The notes under the pieces were generated by a model, which did no database searches, was not told the origin of the DNA, and worked only from the letters and a program-made list of their open reading frames with translations. From assembly GCA_012729755.1 (NCBI GenBank), contig JAAYCN010000027.1:1-37678 (forward strand): a stretch of DNA of 37,678 nt, given 5' to 3'. This document shows positions 16,935-25,980 of this stretch, one piece after another. Both the position numbers and the translations under genes were made by a program. The stretch comes from Chloroflexota bacterium. Lineage in GTDB: Bacteria; Chloroflexota; Anaerolineae; Anaerolineales; Anaerolineaceae. Position 1 is the first letter of the stretch. Every line of letters begins with the position of its first letter.

Positions 16935-18353
16935 TCAAATAATTTCCCCCGCAGCTCGCGGCAGGAACTTGCCCATGCCGGGCTTTCCGTACCATTCGCG
17001 GTTTTTTACCAGCAGATTCCCGCGCTGATAAACCTGAACGGGGAAACCCGTTAGAGTGGTGCTTTCATAGAGGTTATGGTCTGTACGGTGTTGGGCTACT
17101 TTGACACCGTATTCGAGCTCCAGCTCAGGATCCCAGAGGGCAATGTCAGCGTCCGCGCCAACCGTGAGGCTGCCTTTTTGGGGGTAAAGGCCAAAGACGC
17201 GCGCTGGGTTCTCCGCGGTGATCTTTACAAACTGGTTGGGGGTAATGCGGCCGGTGTTAACCGCGCTGTTCCAGAAGATCGGCAGCCTGTCTCCGACTCC
17301 GGGCAAGCCGTTAGGAATTTTGGTGAAGTCATCTTTGCCGAGCTCTTTGCCGGGGATGGCAATTGGCTTGCCTTCGTAGATAATTGGTTTGCTGCCGTCG
17401 AAATAGAATGGGCAGTGGTCAGTGGCTAGCACTTGAATGGTGCCATCTTCGAGGCCCTGCCAGAGGCGAACCTGGTCTTCTAAATCGCGCATGGGAGGTG
17501 AACAGACCCATTTCGCTCCATCAGGGCGTTCATATTCGCGGTAAGTGAAGAAGAGATACTGAGGGCAGGTTTCGCCCATCACAGACACGCCTTTGTGACG
17601 TCCATAAGCCAGCTGGTCGACCTCGCCGGCGACATTCATGTGGACGAGATAGACCGGAGCCTCGGCCTGGGCGCCGATTGCCACCGCGCGCAGGCTGGCT
17701 TCCACCTCGCCCCAACCTGGTCGAGTGCGGGCGTGCCAGATTGGAGTGGTTTTTTGAGCCATCAGGGCTTCGTCTACCAGGACGTCGATGATATCGCCAT
17801 TTTCAGCATGCACCATGGTCAGCAGATTATGCCTGCCAGCGATGCGCATGACCTTAAATATTTCCCCATCGGGCAAGCGCAGGCGGTTGTTGTAGGCGGT
17901 AAAGACTTTGACGCTGGTCACTCCCAAAGAAGCGAGCGTGGTTAGCTCTTCGGCGACCTGGCCATTAAAACGGGTGATATTCATGTGGAAGCCGAAATCG
18001 ACGCTGGCTTTCTGTTCAGCGTGAGCGCGCCAACGGATGATATTCTCTTCGAGGCTGCCTTGATCCTGAGAAACAAAGTCGATCAGCGTTGTGGTGCCGC
18101 CGAAAGCCGCGGCTTTGCCGCCTGTGTAATGATCGTCTGACGAAACCGTGCCGAACATGGGCAAGTCAAGGTGAACGTGGGGGTCGACCCCGCCGGGCAG
18201 AACCAATAACCCCTGGGCGTCAATAATCTCCGCGCCATCAGCCGTGATGCCCTCACCGATTTGGGAGATTTTCTCTCCTTCGATCAACAGATTCGCTTTA
18301 TAAGTTTTGTCTGAGGTTACGATCGTGCCATTTTTGATTAGTTTTTGAGTCAT
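16935..18353 (-). CDS. D-hydantoinase / dihydropyrimidinase
   Basis: Zinc cyclic amidohydrolase that opens hydantoin, dihydropyrimidine or similar rings. The 472 aa include all metal ligands: H59 and H61 (DPHVHLD), carboxylated K149 (SVKVFTAYN), H182 (VHAENGD), H238 (LVHMN) and D312 (ATDHCPF). The substrate tyrosine Y154 is also present. The ATG at 18353 is chosen over a GTG at 18356 because GGAG lies 5 bases before it. It is 15 bases downstream of the uncharacterised 187-aa gene and in one run with carbamate kinase and an 8-oxoguanine deaminase-like gene. That suggests a ring-opening step in purine, pyrimidine or hydantoin catabolism. The exact substrate cannot be read from the sequence. Confidence 0.92.
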   Translation of the reverse strand: MTQKLIKNGTIVTSDKTYKANLLIEGEKISQIGEGITADGAEIIDAQGLLVLPGGVDPHVHLDLPMFGTVSSDDHYTGGKAAAFGGTTTLIDFVSQDQGSLEENIIRWRAHAEQKASVDFGFHMNITRFNGQVAEELTTLASLGVTSVKVFTAYNNRLRLPDGEIFKVMRIAGRHNLLTMVHAENGDIIDVLVDEALMAQKTTPIWHARTRPGWGEVEASLRAVAIGAQAEAPVYLVHMNVAGEVDQLAYGRHKGVSVMGETCPQYLFFTYREYERPDGAKWVCSPPMRDLEDQVRLWQGLEDGTIQVLATDHCPFYFDGSKPIIYEGKPIAIPGKELGKDDFTKIPNGLPGVGDRLPIFWNSAVNTGRITPNQFVKITAENPARVFGLYPQKGSLTVGADADIALWDPELELEYGVKVAQHRTDHNLYESTTLTGFPVQVYQRGNLLVKNREWYGKPGMGKFLPRAAGEII

Positions 18354-18368
18354 CACATCTCCAAAGGC

Positions 18369-18932
18369 TTAATTCAGATGGCCGATCTGGCCCAATAAAG
18401 CCAACAAGCCGGGATCGACGGGTAATTCGGGCAGGTCCACAGCGCGATATTCCTGGCTGCGCAAGGCGTGTTCGCGGAGGGAACGCCACAAAATAGGGCG
18501 TTCTTCGTCGTGAACGGGCAGGTCTTTCAGCTTTTCAGCGGTTTTGATTCGCTGCATCGTCGTGTAGAAGAAGGTAATTCGCTTCCAATTCTCAGTTGGG
18601 ATGGGACGAGGCAGTGCGGTCAGAGGGCCAAGCTGCATCTTGAAGTATTCTTCGTGGGCGCGAGGATGGTTGGGTTGGTCTTTGAGCAACTCAGCGCGGG
18701 TGGTTAATTCGTGGCCGCGCAATTCGGCGATGGTTTCGATCATCCACCGGTGATCAACGGGAAAATTGCCGCCCTGATAAAAAGCCAGATAGTCAACGGA
18801 AATAGTTTTAGGGGCGGATTTGAGCGGGACGCGGTACCAACCTAAAAGGCGGGCGATATCAAGATCGCGCGGCTCGGGAACGATCGCCACCAGGACCAAT
18901 GCAGTATCCGCGATCCCGCTCAGAATATTCAT
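18369..18932 (-). CDS. Uncharacterised 187-aa protein in the catabolic run
   Basis: A soluble protein with no signal peptide, no membrane span and no cysteine. Conserved-looking blocks are PEPRDLDIARLLGWYRVPLK (about 19-38), a VDYLAFYQGG segment, an RGHELTTRAELL segment, and a C-terminal ERPILWRSLREHAL helix. I recall similar uncharacterised proteins in Chloroflexota and Cyanobacteria but know no function. The start MNILSG at 18932 is one base past the stop of the PLP enzyme gene, which suggests translational coupling. A longer frame from 18974 would overlap that gene by 41 bases. Its tight placement between the PLP enzyme and hydantoinase genes suggests a shared job, which is inference. Confidence 0.7.
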   Translation of the reverse strand: MNILSGIADTALVLVAIVPEPRDLDIARLLGWYRVPLKSAPKTISVDYLAFYQGGNFPVDHRWMIETIAELRGHELTTRAELLKDQPNHPRAHEEYFKMQLGPLTALPRPIPTENWKRITFFYTTMQRIKTAEKLKDLPVHDEERPILWRSLREHALRSQEYRAVDLPELPVDPGLLALLGQIGHLN

Positions 18933-18933
18933 A

Positions 18934-20406
18934 TTAATCCAGCGAGACGCCTGATTGCTGATTGAATCGCTCAATCAGCCTGTCGATTTCGGGGGTTTGC
19001 GCCTGAATCTCGGTCCAGTAATCAGGGTCATACCATTGCGCCTGGATTTCTTCATAGGTTTTGCCCTGCTGTTCAACCCAGGTGTAATACTTGAGGTTGT
19101 GGATGCGCTTGCGGCTATGGTAGGTGAGCTCTTCCATGTTAGCGGTGTTTTCACCCAGGAGGTAGCGGGCGTGGTCGGCGATGGCGTTCGCGGTGGTGTA
19201 ATCGCCGTGTTCGGCGCGCATTTCTTCGAGGCGGCTGCCATAGAGTTCCATCGAATCGGTCAGGATGGTGAAGACGACGTCCTTGCGGGTTAGTTCGTTC
19301 CATTTGGCGAACTTGATGGCAGAAAGCACATTGCCGACCCCGGAAAAGCCTAACAGATCAAGCTGGTTGACTAAGTTTTCGTCAACGCCTGAGCGGATAA
19401 GGTGTTCGCGGCCGGCGGGTTCATTAAAGAGGCGCGCCAAGCTGACCACCGCGTTATCGTCGATGGCGGTGATAAAGTCGGTATTACGCACATTGTGTAC
19501 CCAGGGCACGTGTTTGTCACCAATGCCTTCAATGCGGTGGGCGCCGAAGCCGTTGTTGAGCAGGGTCGGACACTGCAGCGCTTCGCTGGCAATGATCTTG
19601 ACATGGGGATAATGCTGTTTGAGCAGGTCGCCCGCCGCGATCGTGCCGGCGGAACCGGTGGCGGAAGCAAACCCGGCTAAAGAGTCACCTTTACTGAGAG
19701 TCTTAGCGGCCACCTCAAGCATGGCCTTGCCGGTCACAGTGTAATGCCAAAGGTAGTTGCCCATTTCTTCAAATTGATTGAAGATCATCAGATCTTCGCC
19801 GCTGCGGCGGAGCTCCCAGGTTTTATCGAAGATTTCTTTGACGTTTGACTCCGTGCCGGGGGTGGCGATGACCTCATCAGATACTTTTTTGAGCCACTCA
19901 AACCGCTCCTTACTCATGCCCTCGGGGAGGATGGCGACCGATTTACAGCCTAAGAGGGCTGAGTCATAAGCGCCGCCGCGGCAGTAGTTGCCGGTTGATG
20001 GCCAGACAGCTTTTTGCGTCGTGGGGTCAAATTGACCGGTGACCAGTCTTGGTACGAGGCAGCCAAAAGCGGCGCCGACCTTGTGAACGCCGCAGGGAAA
20101 CCACTTGCCAACCAGGGCAATAATGCGGGCATCCACACCTGTCAAACTGGAGGGGAACTCAAGGTAATTAACGCCGCCGAACCCGCCGCCAAATTCTTTG
20201 GGTTCGTTTTTCCAGGTGATTCTGAAAAGATTGAGGGGGTGAATATCCCACAAGCCAATTTCTTTCAGTTGTTTCTTAACCTTTTCGGGGATCAAATTGG
20301 GGTCGCACATCTGAGCTAACGTGGGGATGATGACATGTTTCTCGCGCACGCGCTCTAAAACCCGTTCCAGTCGATCAGGATGAATGGTCAGGTCGATTTT
20401 GGTCAT
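18934..20406 (-). CDS. Fold-type II PLP-dependent enzyme (cysteine synthase/ammonia-lyase-like)
   Basis: A 490-aa member of the tryptophan synthase beta/cysteine synthase superfamily. The Schiff-base lysine is probably K109 (VHKVGAAFG). The substrate-binding loop is STGNYCRGGA (137-146) and the phosphate-binding glycine-rich loop is FASATGSAGTIAAGD. It is longer than cysteine synthase or YgeX (about 400 aa), with an N-terminal extension of about 70 residues and a helical C-terminal tail. Such proteins are often annotated only as PLP-dependent beta subunits. Context with hydantoinase, carbamate kinase and an 8-oxoguanine deaminase-like gene suggests elimination of ammonia or another group from a ring-opening product. 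The reaction is not established. Confidence 0.75.
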   Translation of the reverse strand: MTKIDLTIHPDRLERVLERVREKHVIIPTLAQMCDPNLIPEKVKKQLKEIGLWDIHPLNLFRITWKNEPKEFGGGFGGVNYLEFPSSLTGVDARIIALVGKWFPCGVHKVGAAFGCLVPRLVTGQFDPTTQKAVWPSTGNYCRGGAYDSALLGCKSVAILPEGMSKERFEWLKKVSDEVIATPGTESNVKEIFDKTWELRRSGEDLMIFNQFEEMGNYLWHYTVTGKAMLEVAAKTLSKGDSLAGFASATGSAGTIAAGDLLKQHYPHVKIIASEALQCPTLLNNGFGAHRIEGIGDKHVPWVHNVRNTDFITAIDDNAVVSLARLFNEPAGREHLIRSGVDENLVNQLDLLGFSGVGNVLSAIKFAKWNELTRKDVVFTILTDSMELYGSRLEEMRAEHGDYTTANAIADHARYLLGENTANMEELTYHSRKRIHNLKYYTWVEQQGKTYEEIQAQWYDPDYWTEIQAQTPEIDRLIERFNQQSGVSLD

Positions 20407-20427
20407 ATGATTTTCTCCTTGAAGTCA

Positions 20428-21405
20428 TTATTTCGAATGAGGTAAATTCTGATGCTGTTCAACACCGGCAGAATCTGCGGCAGGCGCTTCAGCAACAATA
20501 TAAAGCGGGCGTCCTTTGACTTCGTCATAGATACGGCCGATGTATTCACCAATGATACCCAAAGAAATCAACTGTACACCCCCAAAGAACAAAACGATGA
20601 TCAGGGTGGTAGCCTGGCCGGTCAACTGCGCGATTCTGGTGAGCCGCAGGAGCGCCACGATTGGAATAGCGAGGATCGAGAGCGCGGCAGCGATGAACCC
20701 GATCCAGGTGGCTACCTGGAGGGGAACGTAAGAGAAGCTGGTGACCGCGTTGGCAGCCAGCTTAAGCATTTTTTTCAGCGGATATTTGGTGACGCCAGCG
20801 TGGCGCGCGTCGCGCTTGTATTCGACGCCGATCTGTTTAAAGCCTACCCAGGCGCCCATTCCGCGCAAAAAGCGATGTTTTTCAGGCATGCTGTTCATCA
20901 CATTGACCACTTTGCGATCAAGCAAGCGGAAATCTCCGGTGTCGAGCGGAATGTCTACATCGGTCAACTTGTTGATCAGGCGATAAAAGAGCGCAGCGGT
21001 TTTGAGCTTGAAGGCCGATTCACCAGCGCGCTCTTTGCGCACAGCGTAAACAACCTGGTAGCCTTCGCGCCATTTTTCGATTAGCTCAAGCATGACCTCA
21101 GGCGGGTCCTGAAGGTCAGCGTCGATGATGATGACCGCATCACCACGGCTGTAATCCATGCCAGCAGTGACAGCGATTTGATGGCCAAAATTACGCGCGA
21201 AAATCACCGGTCGAACGCGGTCGTCTTCCGCGGCCATCTGGCGCATCAATTCGGTTGATCCGTCTTTTGAACCGTCGTCTACCAGAATCAGCTCCCAGGA
21301 TTCGCCGGTTTTCTCCATAGCGTTGCTGACGCGCTGATAAAGGAGGGGCAGGTTCTCGAGCTCATTGAAGATGGGGGCAATAACGGTAAAAACAGGATTA
21401 GACAT
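20428..21405 (-). CDS. Glycosyltransferase family 2 (GtrB/dolichyl-phosphate sugar transferase-like)
   Basis: A 325-aa membrane-bound glycosyltransferase that probably moves a sugar from a nucleotide donor to a polyprenyl phosphate. The GT-A domain starts with [15 protein letters not shown], has VDDGSKDGS (about 42-50) and the metal-binding DADLQD motif (95-100). Two hydrophobic helices near the C-terminus (about 230-255 and 265-290) are typical of GtrB/YkcC-like proteins. It overlaps the threonine synthase-like gene by 8 bases, with AAAGGTGA as ribosome binding site inside that gene. Its place in the middle of a catabolic run has no obvious metabolic logic. Confidence 0.9.
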   Translation of the reverse strand: MSNPVFTVIAPIFNELENLPLLYQRVSNAMEKTGESWELILVDDGSKDGSTELMRQMAAEDDRVRPVIFARNFGHQIAVTAGMDYSRGDAVIIIDADLQDPPEVMLELIEKWREGYQVVYAVRKERAGESAFKLKTAALFYRLINKLTDVDIPLDTGDFRLLDRKVVNVMNSMPEKHRFLRGMGAWVGFKQIGVEYKRDARHAGVTKYPLKKMLKLAANAVTSFSYVPLQVATWIGFIAAALSILAIPIVALLRLTRIAQLTGQATTLIIVLFFGGVQLISLGIIGEYIGRIYDEVKGRPLYIVAEAPAADSAGVEQHQNLPHSK

Positions 21406-22624
21406 GGATCACCTTTCTGAGCGACTGGAGGGTAGGCTCGATGACAGGGGCGGGAATGACTGATTGCGCGGCAGCTTTGATGTCTTTGAGACCGCTGCCG
21501 GTGGAGAGCACCAGCACGGGCTCACTCGGGTCAAACAGTTTTTCACTAACAGCTTTGACCAGACCCGCATAAGCGGTGGAGGCGGCGGGCTCGGCGAAGA
21601 TGCCTGCCCTGCCCAACTCGGGGATAGCGGCGAGGATTTCGGAATCGCTGACGGTGAGCATGAAGCCCTCACTCTCGCGAACGGCGTAGAGGGCGCGCAA
21701 GCCATCGCGCGGCAGATCGACGCTGATGCTGTCAGCGACTGTGGTCGAACGGACCGGTGTGATCTGGTCTGAGCCGCTGAAGAAGGCATTGGCGACCGCG
21801 GCAGAACCTTCGGCCTGTACGCCAATGATGCGGGGCATTCGTTCAAGCCAGCCGAGAGAAAGCAGGTCTTTAAAGCCTTTATAGACACCGCTGAGGATGT
21901 TGCCGTCTCCGACGGAGATGAAAACAGTCAGGCGTTGATGACTGTGAAGATGAAGAAGGACTTGTTCCCAGATTTCAAAGCCGGCGGTTTTTTTGCCCTC
22001 AACTGTGAAGGGGTTGAAGCCAGTGTTGCGGTTGTACCAGCCAAATTCACGCGAGGCGGCAAGGGACAGGTCAAAGGCCTGATCGTAATTGCCGTCTACA
22101 AGAATCACCTTAGCGCCAAAAACGAGCAGCTGCGCCAATTTGGCGGGCGGAGCGGTTTTGGGGGCGAGGATGATGGCGGGCAGCCCCACTGCGGCTGACA
22201 TGCAGGCCATGGCAGCGCCGGCGTTGCCGGTTGAAGCGGCGACAATTGTCTTGACCTTCGTCTCAAGCGCGCGCGCCACAACTATCGCGCTGGCACGATC
22301 TTTAAAAGAAGCGCTTGGGTTGCGGCTTTCGTCCTTAATGAATAAATGCTTCAAACCCAGTTTCTCGCGCAAGGCGGCAGGCTGATAGACAGGGGTTAAA
22401 CCAACCTGATGAAGCGGAGTCAGCTGGTAGCCAGGATCACCAACGGGCAGCAGGGGGGTGTAACGCCAAAGTGAAGCTTCGGGGCTGTTGAGAATGTCGG
22501 AAGGTTTTACCCCGTTGAAATCGAGGATGGTGTTTAGATTGCCGCCATCGTCAGGGCAGGTGTAGAGCACCTGATTGGGCTGCCACTGATGGTGGCAGAG
22601 GCTGCATTCGTAGTAACTGATCAT
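21398..22624 (-). CDS. thrC: Threonine synthase-like PLP enzyme
   Basis: A fold-type II PLP enzyme of about 408 aa. Threonine synthases convert O-phosphohomoserine to threonine. An N-terminal zinc-ribbon-like part has C7, C10 and C23 but an Asp-rich CPDDGG where a fourth cysteine would be expected. The Schiff-base lysine is K108 in [16 protein letters not shown] and STGSGLKD complete the site. The ATG at 22624 is used; a TTG at 22648 would add 8 residues and lies in a hairpin. No other threonine genes are nearby. In this catabolic context it could be a threonine synthase paralogue with a lyase role. Confidence 0.82.
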   Translation of the reverse strand: MISYYECSLCHHQWQPNQVLYTCPDDGGNLNTILDFNGVKPSDILNSPEASLWRYTPLLPVGDPGYQLTPLHQVGLTPVYQPAALREKLGLKHLFIKDESRNPSASFKDRASAIVVARALETKVKTIVAASTGNAGAAMACMSAAVGLPAIILAPKTAPPAKLAQLLVFGAKVILVDGNYDQAFDLSLAASREFGWYNRNTGFNPFTVEGKKTAGFEIWEQVLLHLHSHQRLTVFISVGDGNILSGVYKGFKDLLSLGWLERMPRIIGVQAEGSAAVANAFFSGSDQITPVRSTTVADSISVDLPRDGLRALYAVRESEGFMLTVSDSEILAAIPELGRAGIFAEPAASTAYAGLVKAVSEKLFDPSEPVLVLSTGSGLKDIKAAAQSVIPAPVIEPTLQSLRKVIHV

Positions 22625-22636
22625 CGCTAATAAGCC

Positions 22637-22663
22637 AACCCCGACCAAATTTTGGCCGGGGTT
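22637..22663 (-). other. Intergenic hairpin between carbamate kinase and threonine synthase-like genes
   Basis: A 12-bp stem with one G-T pair and a 3-base loop (minus-strand arms AACCCCGGCCAA / TTGGTCGGGGTT). On the minus strand it is not followed by a T-tract, so it does not look like a terminator for this run. Its 3' arm holds the only G-rich stretch before the 22624 start, so it may limit translation or protect an RNA end. Confidence 0.45.
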
Positions 22664-22678
22664 TAATTCTTCGATAGT

Positions 22679-23623
22679 TTAGGGGACAATCCAGGTGCCG
22701 GTCTTGCCGTCCAACGCGTCCTTGATGTGTTCGGGGTCGGTAATCAGGGCTTTCTTGCCGCCCTTGGACATGTATTTCAAGATTGCTTCGATCTTGGGCA
22801 ACATTGAGCCTTTGGCGAACTGGCCTTCAGCAATATACTGTTTGGCTTCTTCCACGGTGATTTTATCCAACCACTTCTGATCAGGTTTATTGAAATTGAT
22901 GGCGACTTTTTCGACGGCAGTGCTGATCAGGAAAAGATCCGCGTGAATCATGCTGGCGAGGATGGCTGAACCAAAATCTTTATCGATGACAGCTTCAACG
23001 CCGACCAGTTCACCGTTCTCTTTGCGCATCACTGGAATACCGCCACCACCTACGGCTACCACGATAAAGCCGTTGTCAATCAGGCTGCGAATGGCGGGCG
23101 CTTCGATGATGATCTGGGGGATCGGGGAGGCAACCACACGGCGCCAACCGCGACCAGCATCTTCAACCATGGTCCAGCCTTCTTTGGCGATCTTTTCTTT
23201 TGCCTGAGCTTCATCCATGAATGAGCCGATAGGTTTGGTGGGATTTTTGAAGGCAGGGTCAGCAGCGTCGACAATCGTCTGGGTGATCACAGTCGCTGGC
23301 ACTTTTTTGATGTCACGGCGCAGGAATTCGTTGTGGAGGGCTTGTTGGAACATGTAGCCAATGGAGCCCTGGGTGTCAGCGCCGCAATAATCCAACGGAA
23401 CTTCATGAAGCTCATGAGCAGCGATTTCGGACCGGCGGAGGACAAAGCCAACCTGTGGGCCGTTGCCGTGGGTGACGACGACATCCCAGCCTTCTTCAAT
23501 CATGGTGGCGATGTGCCCCATGGTTTCTACCGCGGCGGCATATTGGTCGGGGATACTTTGTTTTTTATTCTTGATGAGGGCGTTGCCACCGACTGCAACG
23601 ACGGCTAAACCTTTTTTTTGCAT
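22679..23623 (-). CDS. arcC: Carbamate kinase
   Basis: Transfers phosphate from carbamoyl phosphate to ADP, giving ATP, ammonia and CO2. It is the usual ATP-forming last step in fermentation of arginine, allantoin or ureido compounds. The 314-aa length is standard. Family motifs include the N-terminal VVAVGGNALI, THGNGPQVG, the substrate region DYCGADTQGSIGYMF, and VAVGGGGIPV. AGGAG lies 7 bases before the start. No arginine deiminase or ornithine carbamoyltransferase gene is present. The neighbours are a hydantoinase and an 8-oxoguanine deaminase-like gene, which points to ureido/carbamoyl intermediates from ring breakdown. The carbamoyltransferase that would supply its substrate is not in the window. 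Confidence 0.95.
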   Translation of the reverse strand: MQKKGLAVVAVGGNALIKNKKQSIPDQYAAAVETMGHIATMIEEGWDVVVTHGNGPQVGFVLRRSEIAAHELHEVPLDYCGADTQGSIGYMFQQALHNEFLRRDIKKVPATVITQTIVDAADPAFKNPTKPIGSFMDEAQAKEKIAKEGWTMVEDAGRGWRRVVASPIPQIIIEAPAIRSLIDNGFIVVAVGGGGIPVMRKENGELVGVEAVIDKDFGSAILASMIHADLFLISTAVEKVAINFNKPDQKWLDKITVEEAKQYIAEGQFAKGSMLPKIEAILKYMSKGGKKALITDPEHIKDALDGKTGTWIVP

Positions 23624-23673
23624 TCTAATTCTCCTGTGTTTAATTAGCCTTTACAAATGTGAGAAAGGCCTGA

Positions 23674-25059
23674 TCACTTTTCTGCCAGACGTCTGGCTGA
23701 TTGGTTGTGTTTAATGATGTGTTTTTCGATATCGAAGTCTCTGATCACTCCATGGTCGACAATAATTTCACCGCCAACGACGGTGTAGTCTGCTTTGAGT
23801 GGCGCGCAGAAAACAACCGCGGCAACCGGGTCTTGAAGCGCACCTGCGTAATCGAGCTGATTGAGATTGATGGCAAAGAAATCGGCGCATTTGCCGGCTT
23901 CGAGCGAGCCGATATCCTTGCGGCCGAGCACGCTGGCGCCACCGCGGGTGGCGATGGAAAGCGCCTGACGGGCGGTCATCAGCGGAGGCGCGTCCGGAGC
24001 GGAACGCGAAGCTCCCATCACCCCGCTGTGCAGGCGGGCCAGGAGCATCGCCTGGCGCACTTCAGCCAAGAGGTGGGAGCTGTCGTTGCTGGCTGAGCCA
24101 TCTACACCTAAACTGAGCTTCACCCCACGGCTGAGCATGTGCATAACAGGGGCGATACCTGAGGCCAGGCGCATATTGGATGAAGGACAATGTGCGACAC
24201 CACAACCATGTGTGGCATACAGGTTAATCTCTTCTTTGTTAACATGCACGGAATGGGCAAACCAGACGTCATCGCCAATCCAATCAACGGATTGCATGTA
24301 AGCGACAGGCTTGTAGCCGAATTTAGCCTTACAGAAATCGTCTTCATCCTCGGTTTCGGCCAGGTGGGTGTGCAGGTGCACTCCATAGTGGCGGGCCATT
24401 ACGGCGGATTGGCGCATCAGCTCACCGGTTACGCTGAAGGGGGAGCAAGGGGCGAGCACAATTTGAAGTTTGGAGCCCGGATTTGGGTCGTGATAGGTTT
24501 CGATCAGCCTCTGGCTGTCTTTGAGGATCTGTTCTTCGGTGTCAACAACACTATCGGGTGGTAACCCGCCCTGGGATTCACCTAAACTCATTGAGCCGCG
24601 GGAGGCGTGCAGGCGCAAGCCGATCGTGCGCGCGCCTTCGATTTCATCGTCGAGTCTGGAACCGTTGGGGAAGAGATACAGATGGTCTGAAGCGGTAGTG
24701 CAGCCAGAAAGGGCCAGCTCAGCCAAAGCGGTTTGAGTGGAAGTAAAGACATCCTCCGGGGTCATACGGGCCCAGATGGGGTAGAGCGTCTTGAGCCAGT
24801 TAAAAAGATTGGCATCCTGAGCTGCCGGAAGCGCGCGGGTTAATGTTTGATAGAAATGATGATGGGTATTGATTAAGCCAGGGAAGACAATGTGACCCTT
24901 GAGGTCAAGCATCTGATCAGCGTCTTTTGGCAGGTCAGCTAAAGGGCCGATCGCTTCAATGAAGCCATCGCGAACATAGATGGCAGCATTTTTTAACTCA
25001 CGGTCGGAACCATCCATGGTAACGATGATTTCAGCGTTCTTTACGAGTAAAGTGGTCAT
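23674..25059 (-). CDS. 8-oxoguanine deaminase-like amidohydrolase (SsnA/AtzB-related)
   Basis: A 461-aa metal-dependent deaminase of the amidohydrolase superfamily. The stretch NTHHHFYQTLTRALP plus the DHLYLFPNGSRLDDEI region are, to my knowledge, characteristic of 8-oxoguanine deaminases, which convert 8-oxoguanine to urate and ammonia. Metal ligands include H66 and H68, the histidines in HLHTHLAE and AHSVHV, and the aspartate in LGVDGSASND. Related names are SsnA and hydroxydechloroatrazine hydrolase. The start at 25059 has AAGGAG 12-13 bases upstream, somewhat far. It is the second gene of the run, 23 bases after folD. It links the run to purine breakdown more directly than any other gene here. 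Confidence 0.85.
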   Translation of the reverse strand: MTTLLVKNAEIIVTMDGSDRELKNAAIYVRDGFIEAIGPLADLPKDADQMLDLKGHIVFPGLINTHHHFYQTLTRALPAAQDANLFNWLKTLYPIWARMTPEDVFTSTQTALAELALSGCTTASDHLYLFPNGSRLDDEIEGARTIGLRLHASRGSMSLGESQGGLPPDSVVDTEEQILKDSQRLIETYHDPNPGSKLQIVLAPCSPFSVTGELMRQSAVMARHYGVHLHTHLAETEDEDDFCKAKFGYKPVAYMQSVDWIGDDVWFAHSVHVNKEEINLYATHGCGVAHCPSSNMRLASGIAPVMHMLSRGVKLSLGVDGSASNDSSHLLAEVRQAMLLARLHSGVMGASRSAPDAPPLMTARQALSIATRGGASVLGRKDIGSLEAGKCADFFAINLNQLDYAGALQDPVAAVVFCAPLKADYTVVGGEIIVDHGVIRDFDIEKHIIKHNQSARRLAEK

Positions 25060-25082
25060 GAGCCCGGTAATCTCCTTGAGGT

Positions 25083-25964
25083 TTATTGAGGGTCAGCCAA
25101 TTGGGCGGCGCGAAGGGTGTTGCGCATCAACAGGGCAATGGTCATCGGCCCGACTCCGCCTGGTACGGGCGTGATCGCAGAGGCAACTTTGGAGACCCCT
25201 TTAAAGTCAACATCACCGACCAGACGGGTGCCACGTTTGGCAGTTGGGTCGCTGATGCGGTTGATGCCGACGTCAATCACGACGGCGCCGGGCTTGACCC
25301 AGTCGGCTTTAACAAATTCTGGTTGACCAATCGCCGCGACCAATATGTCTGCCTGGCGGCAGACTTCGGGAATCTCACGCGTGCGCGAATGGACAATGGT
25401 AACTGTGGCATTGGCTTTTACCAAAAGCAAGGCAACCGGCATGCCGACGATGTTAGATCGCCCAAGCACCACCGCGTTAGCCCCGGAAAGCTTCATGCCG
25501 GCGCTCTCAATGAGCAGCATGCAGCCGGCAGGCGTGCAGGGAACAAACAGCGGTTCACGCCCTTTTTGTGCCAGACGGCCAATGTTGACCGGGCTGAACC
25601 CGTCAACGTCTTTGTGAAGATCGATTGCCGAGAGCACGGCTTCTTCGTCCAGATGTTTGGGAAGGGGAAGCTGGACCAAAATGCCGCTGACCTCCGGGTC
25701 GGCATTGAGCGCCTTAACCAGGGATTCGACTTCCTGCTGCGAAGCGTTTTCCGGCAAAACGTGGCCAATCGAGCGGATGCCAACTTCGGCACAGGCTTTG
25801 TGTTTGCTGGCGACATAGACCTGTGAAGCAGGGTTTTCGCCCACCAGTACTGTCGCCAGGGCCGGCGCGGGCAAACCTGCCGCGATACGGGCAGCGACCG
25901 CCTCTTTGACCTCATTGCGCACGCTTTCGGCGATTTTTTTACCGTCAATTATGTTTGCTGCCAT
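25083..25964 (-). CDS. folD: Methylene-THF dehydrogenase / methenyl-THF cyclohydrolase
   Basis: Bifunctional enzyme interconverting methylene-, methenyl- and 10-formyl-tetrahydrofolate. The ATG at 25964 ([10 protein letters not shown]) is chosen over a frame reaching 26018 because GAGGTG lies 4-5 bases before it. This gives 294 aa, and the catalytic Y50 and K54 (YVASKHKAC) then fall at the numbers known for E. coli FolD. The NADP-site loop GRSNIVGMP and the C-terminal [10 protein letters not shown] are present. It is the first gene of the long minus-strand run and may process formyl or formimino groups released in purine degradation, or just serve general C1 metabolism. Confidence 0.96.
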   Translation of the reverse strand: MAANIIDGKKIAESVRNEVKEAVAARIAAGLPAPALATVLVGENPASQVYVASKHKACAEVGIRSIGHVLPENASQQEVESLVKALNADPEVSGILVQLPLPKHLDEEAVLSAIDLHKDVDGFSPVNIGRLAQKGREPLFVPCTPAGCMLLIESAGMKLSGANAVVLGRSNIVGMPVALLLVKANATVTIVHSRTREIPEVCRQADILVAAIGQPEFVKADWVKPGAVVIDVGINRISDPTAKRGTRLVGDVDFKGVSKVASAITPVPGGVGPMTIALLMRNTLRAAQLADPQ

Positions 25965-25980
25965 GGTCACCTCTCGAGTT

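Noticed and set aside
23647-23669. Terminator between the amidohydrolase and carbamate kinase genes
   Set aside because: Only a 6-bp stem (GCCTTT/AAAGGC) with an 11-base loop and no T-tract after it on the minus strand.
4604-25059. Selenocysteine (in-frame TGA) in peroxiredoxin, hydantoinase or amidohydrolase genes
   Set aside because: All these genes are uninterrupted, carry the usual cysteine, histidine or aspartate at active sites, and end in natural stops at family length.
25086-25826. 246-codon plus-strand frame
   Set aside because: Antisense shadow of folD, which has all its catalytic motifs on the minus strand.
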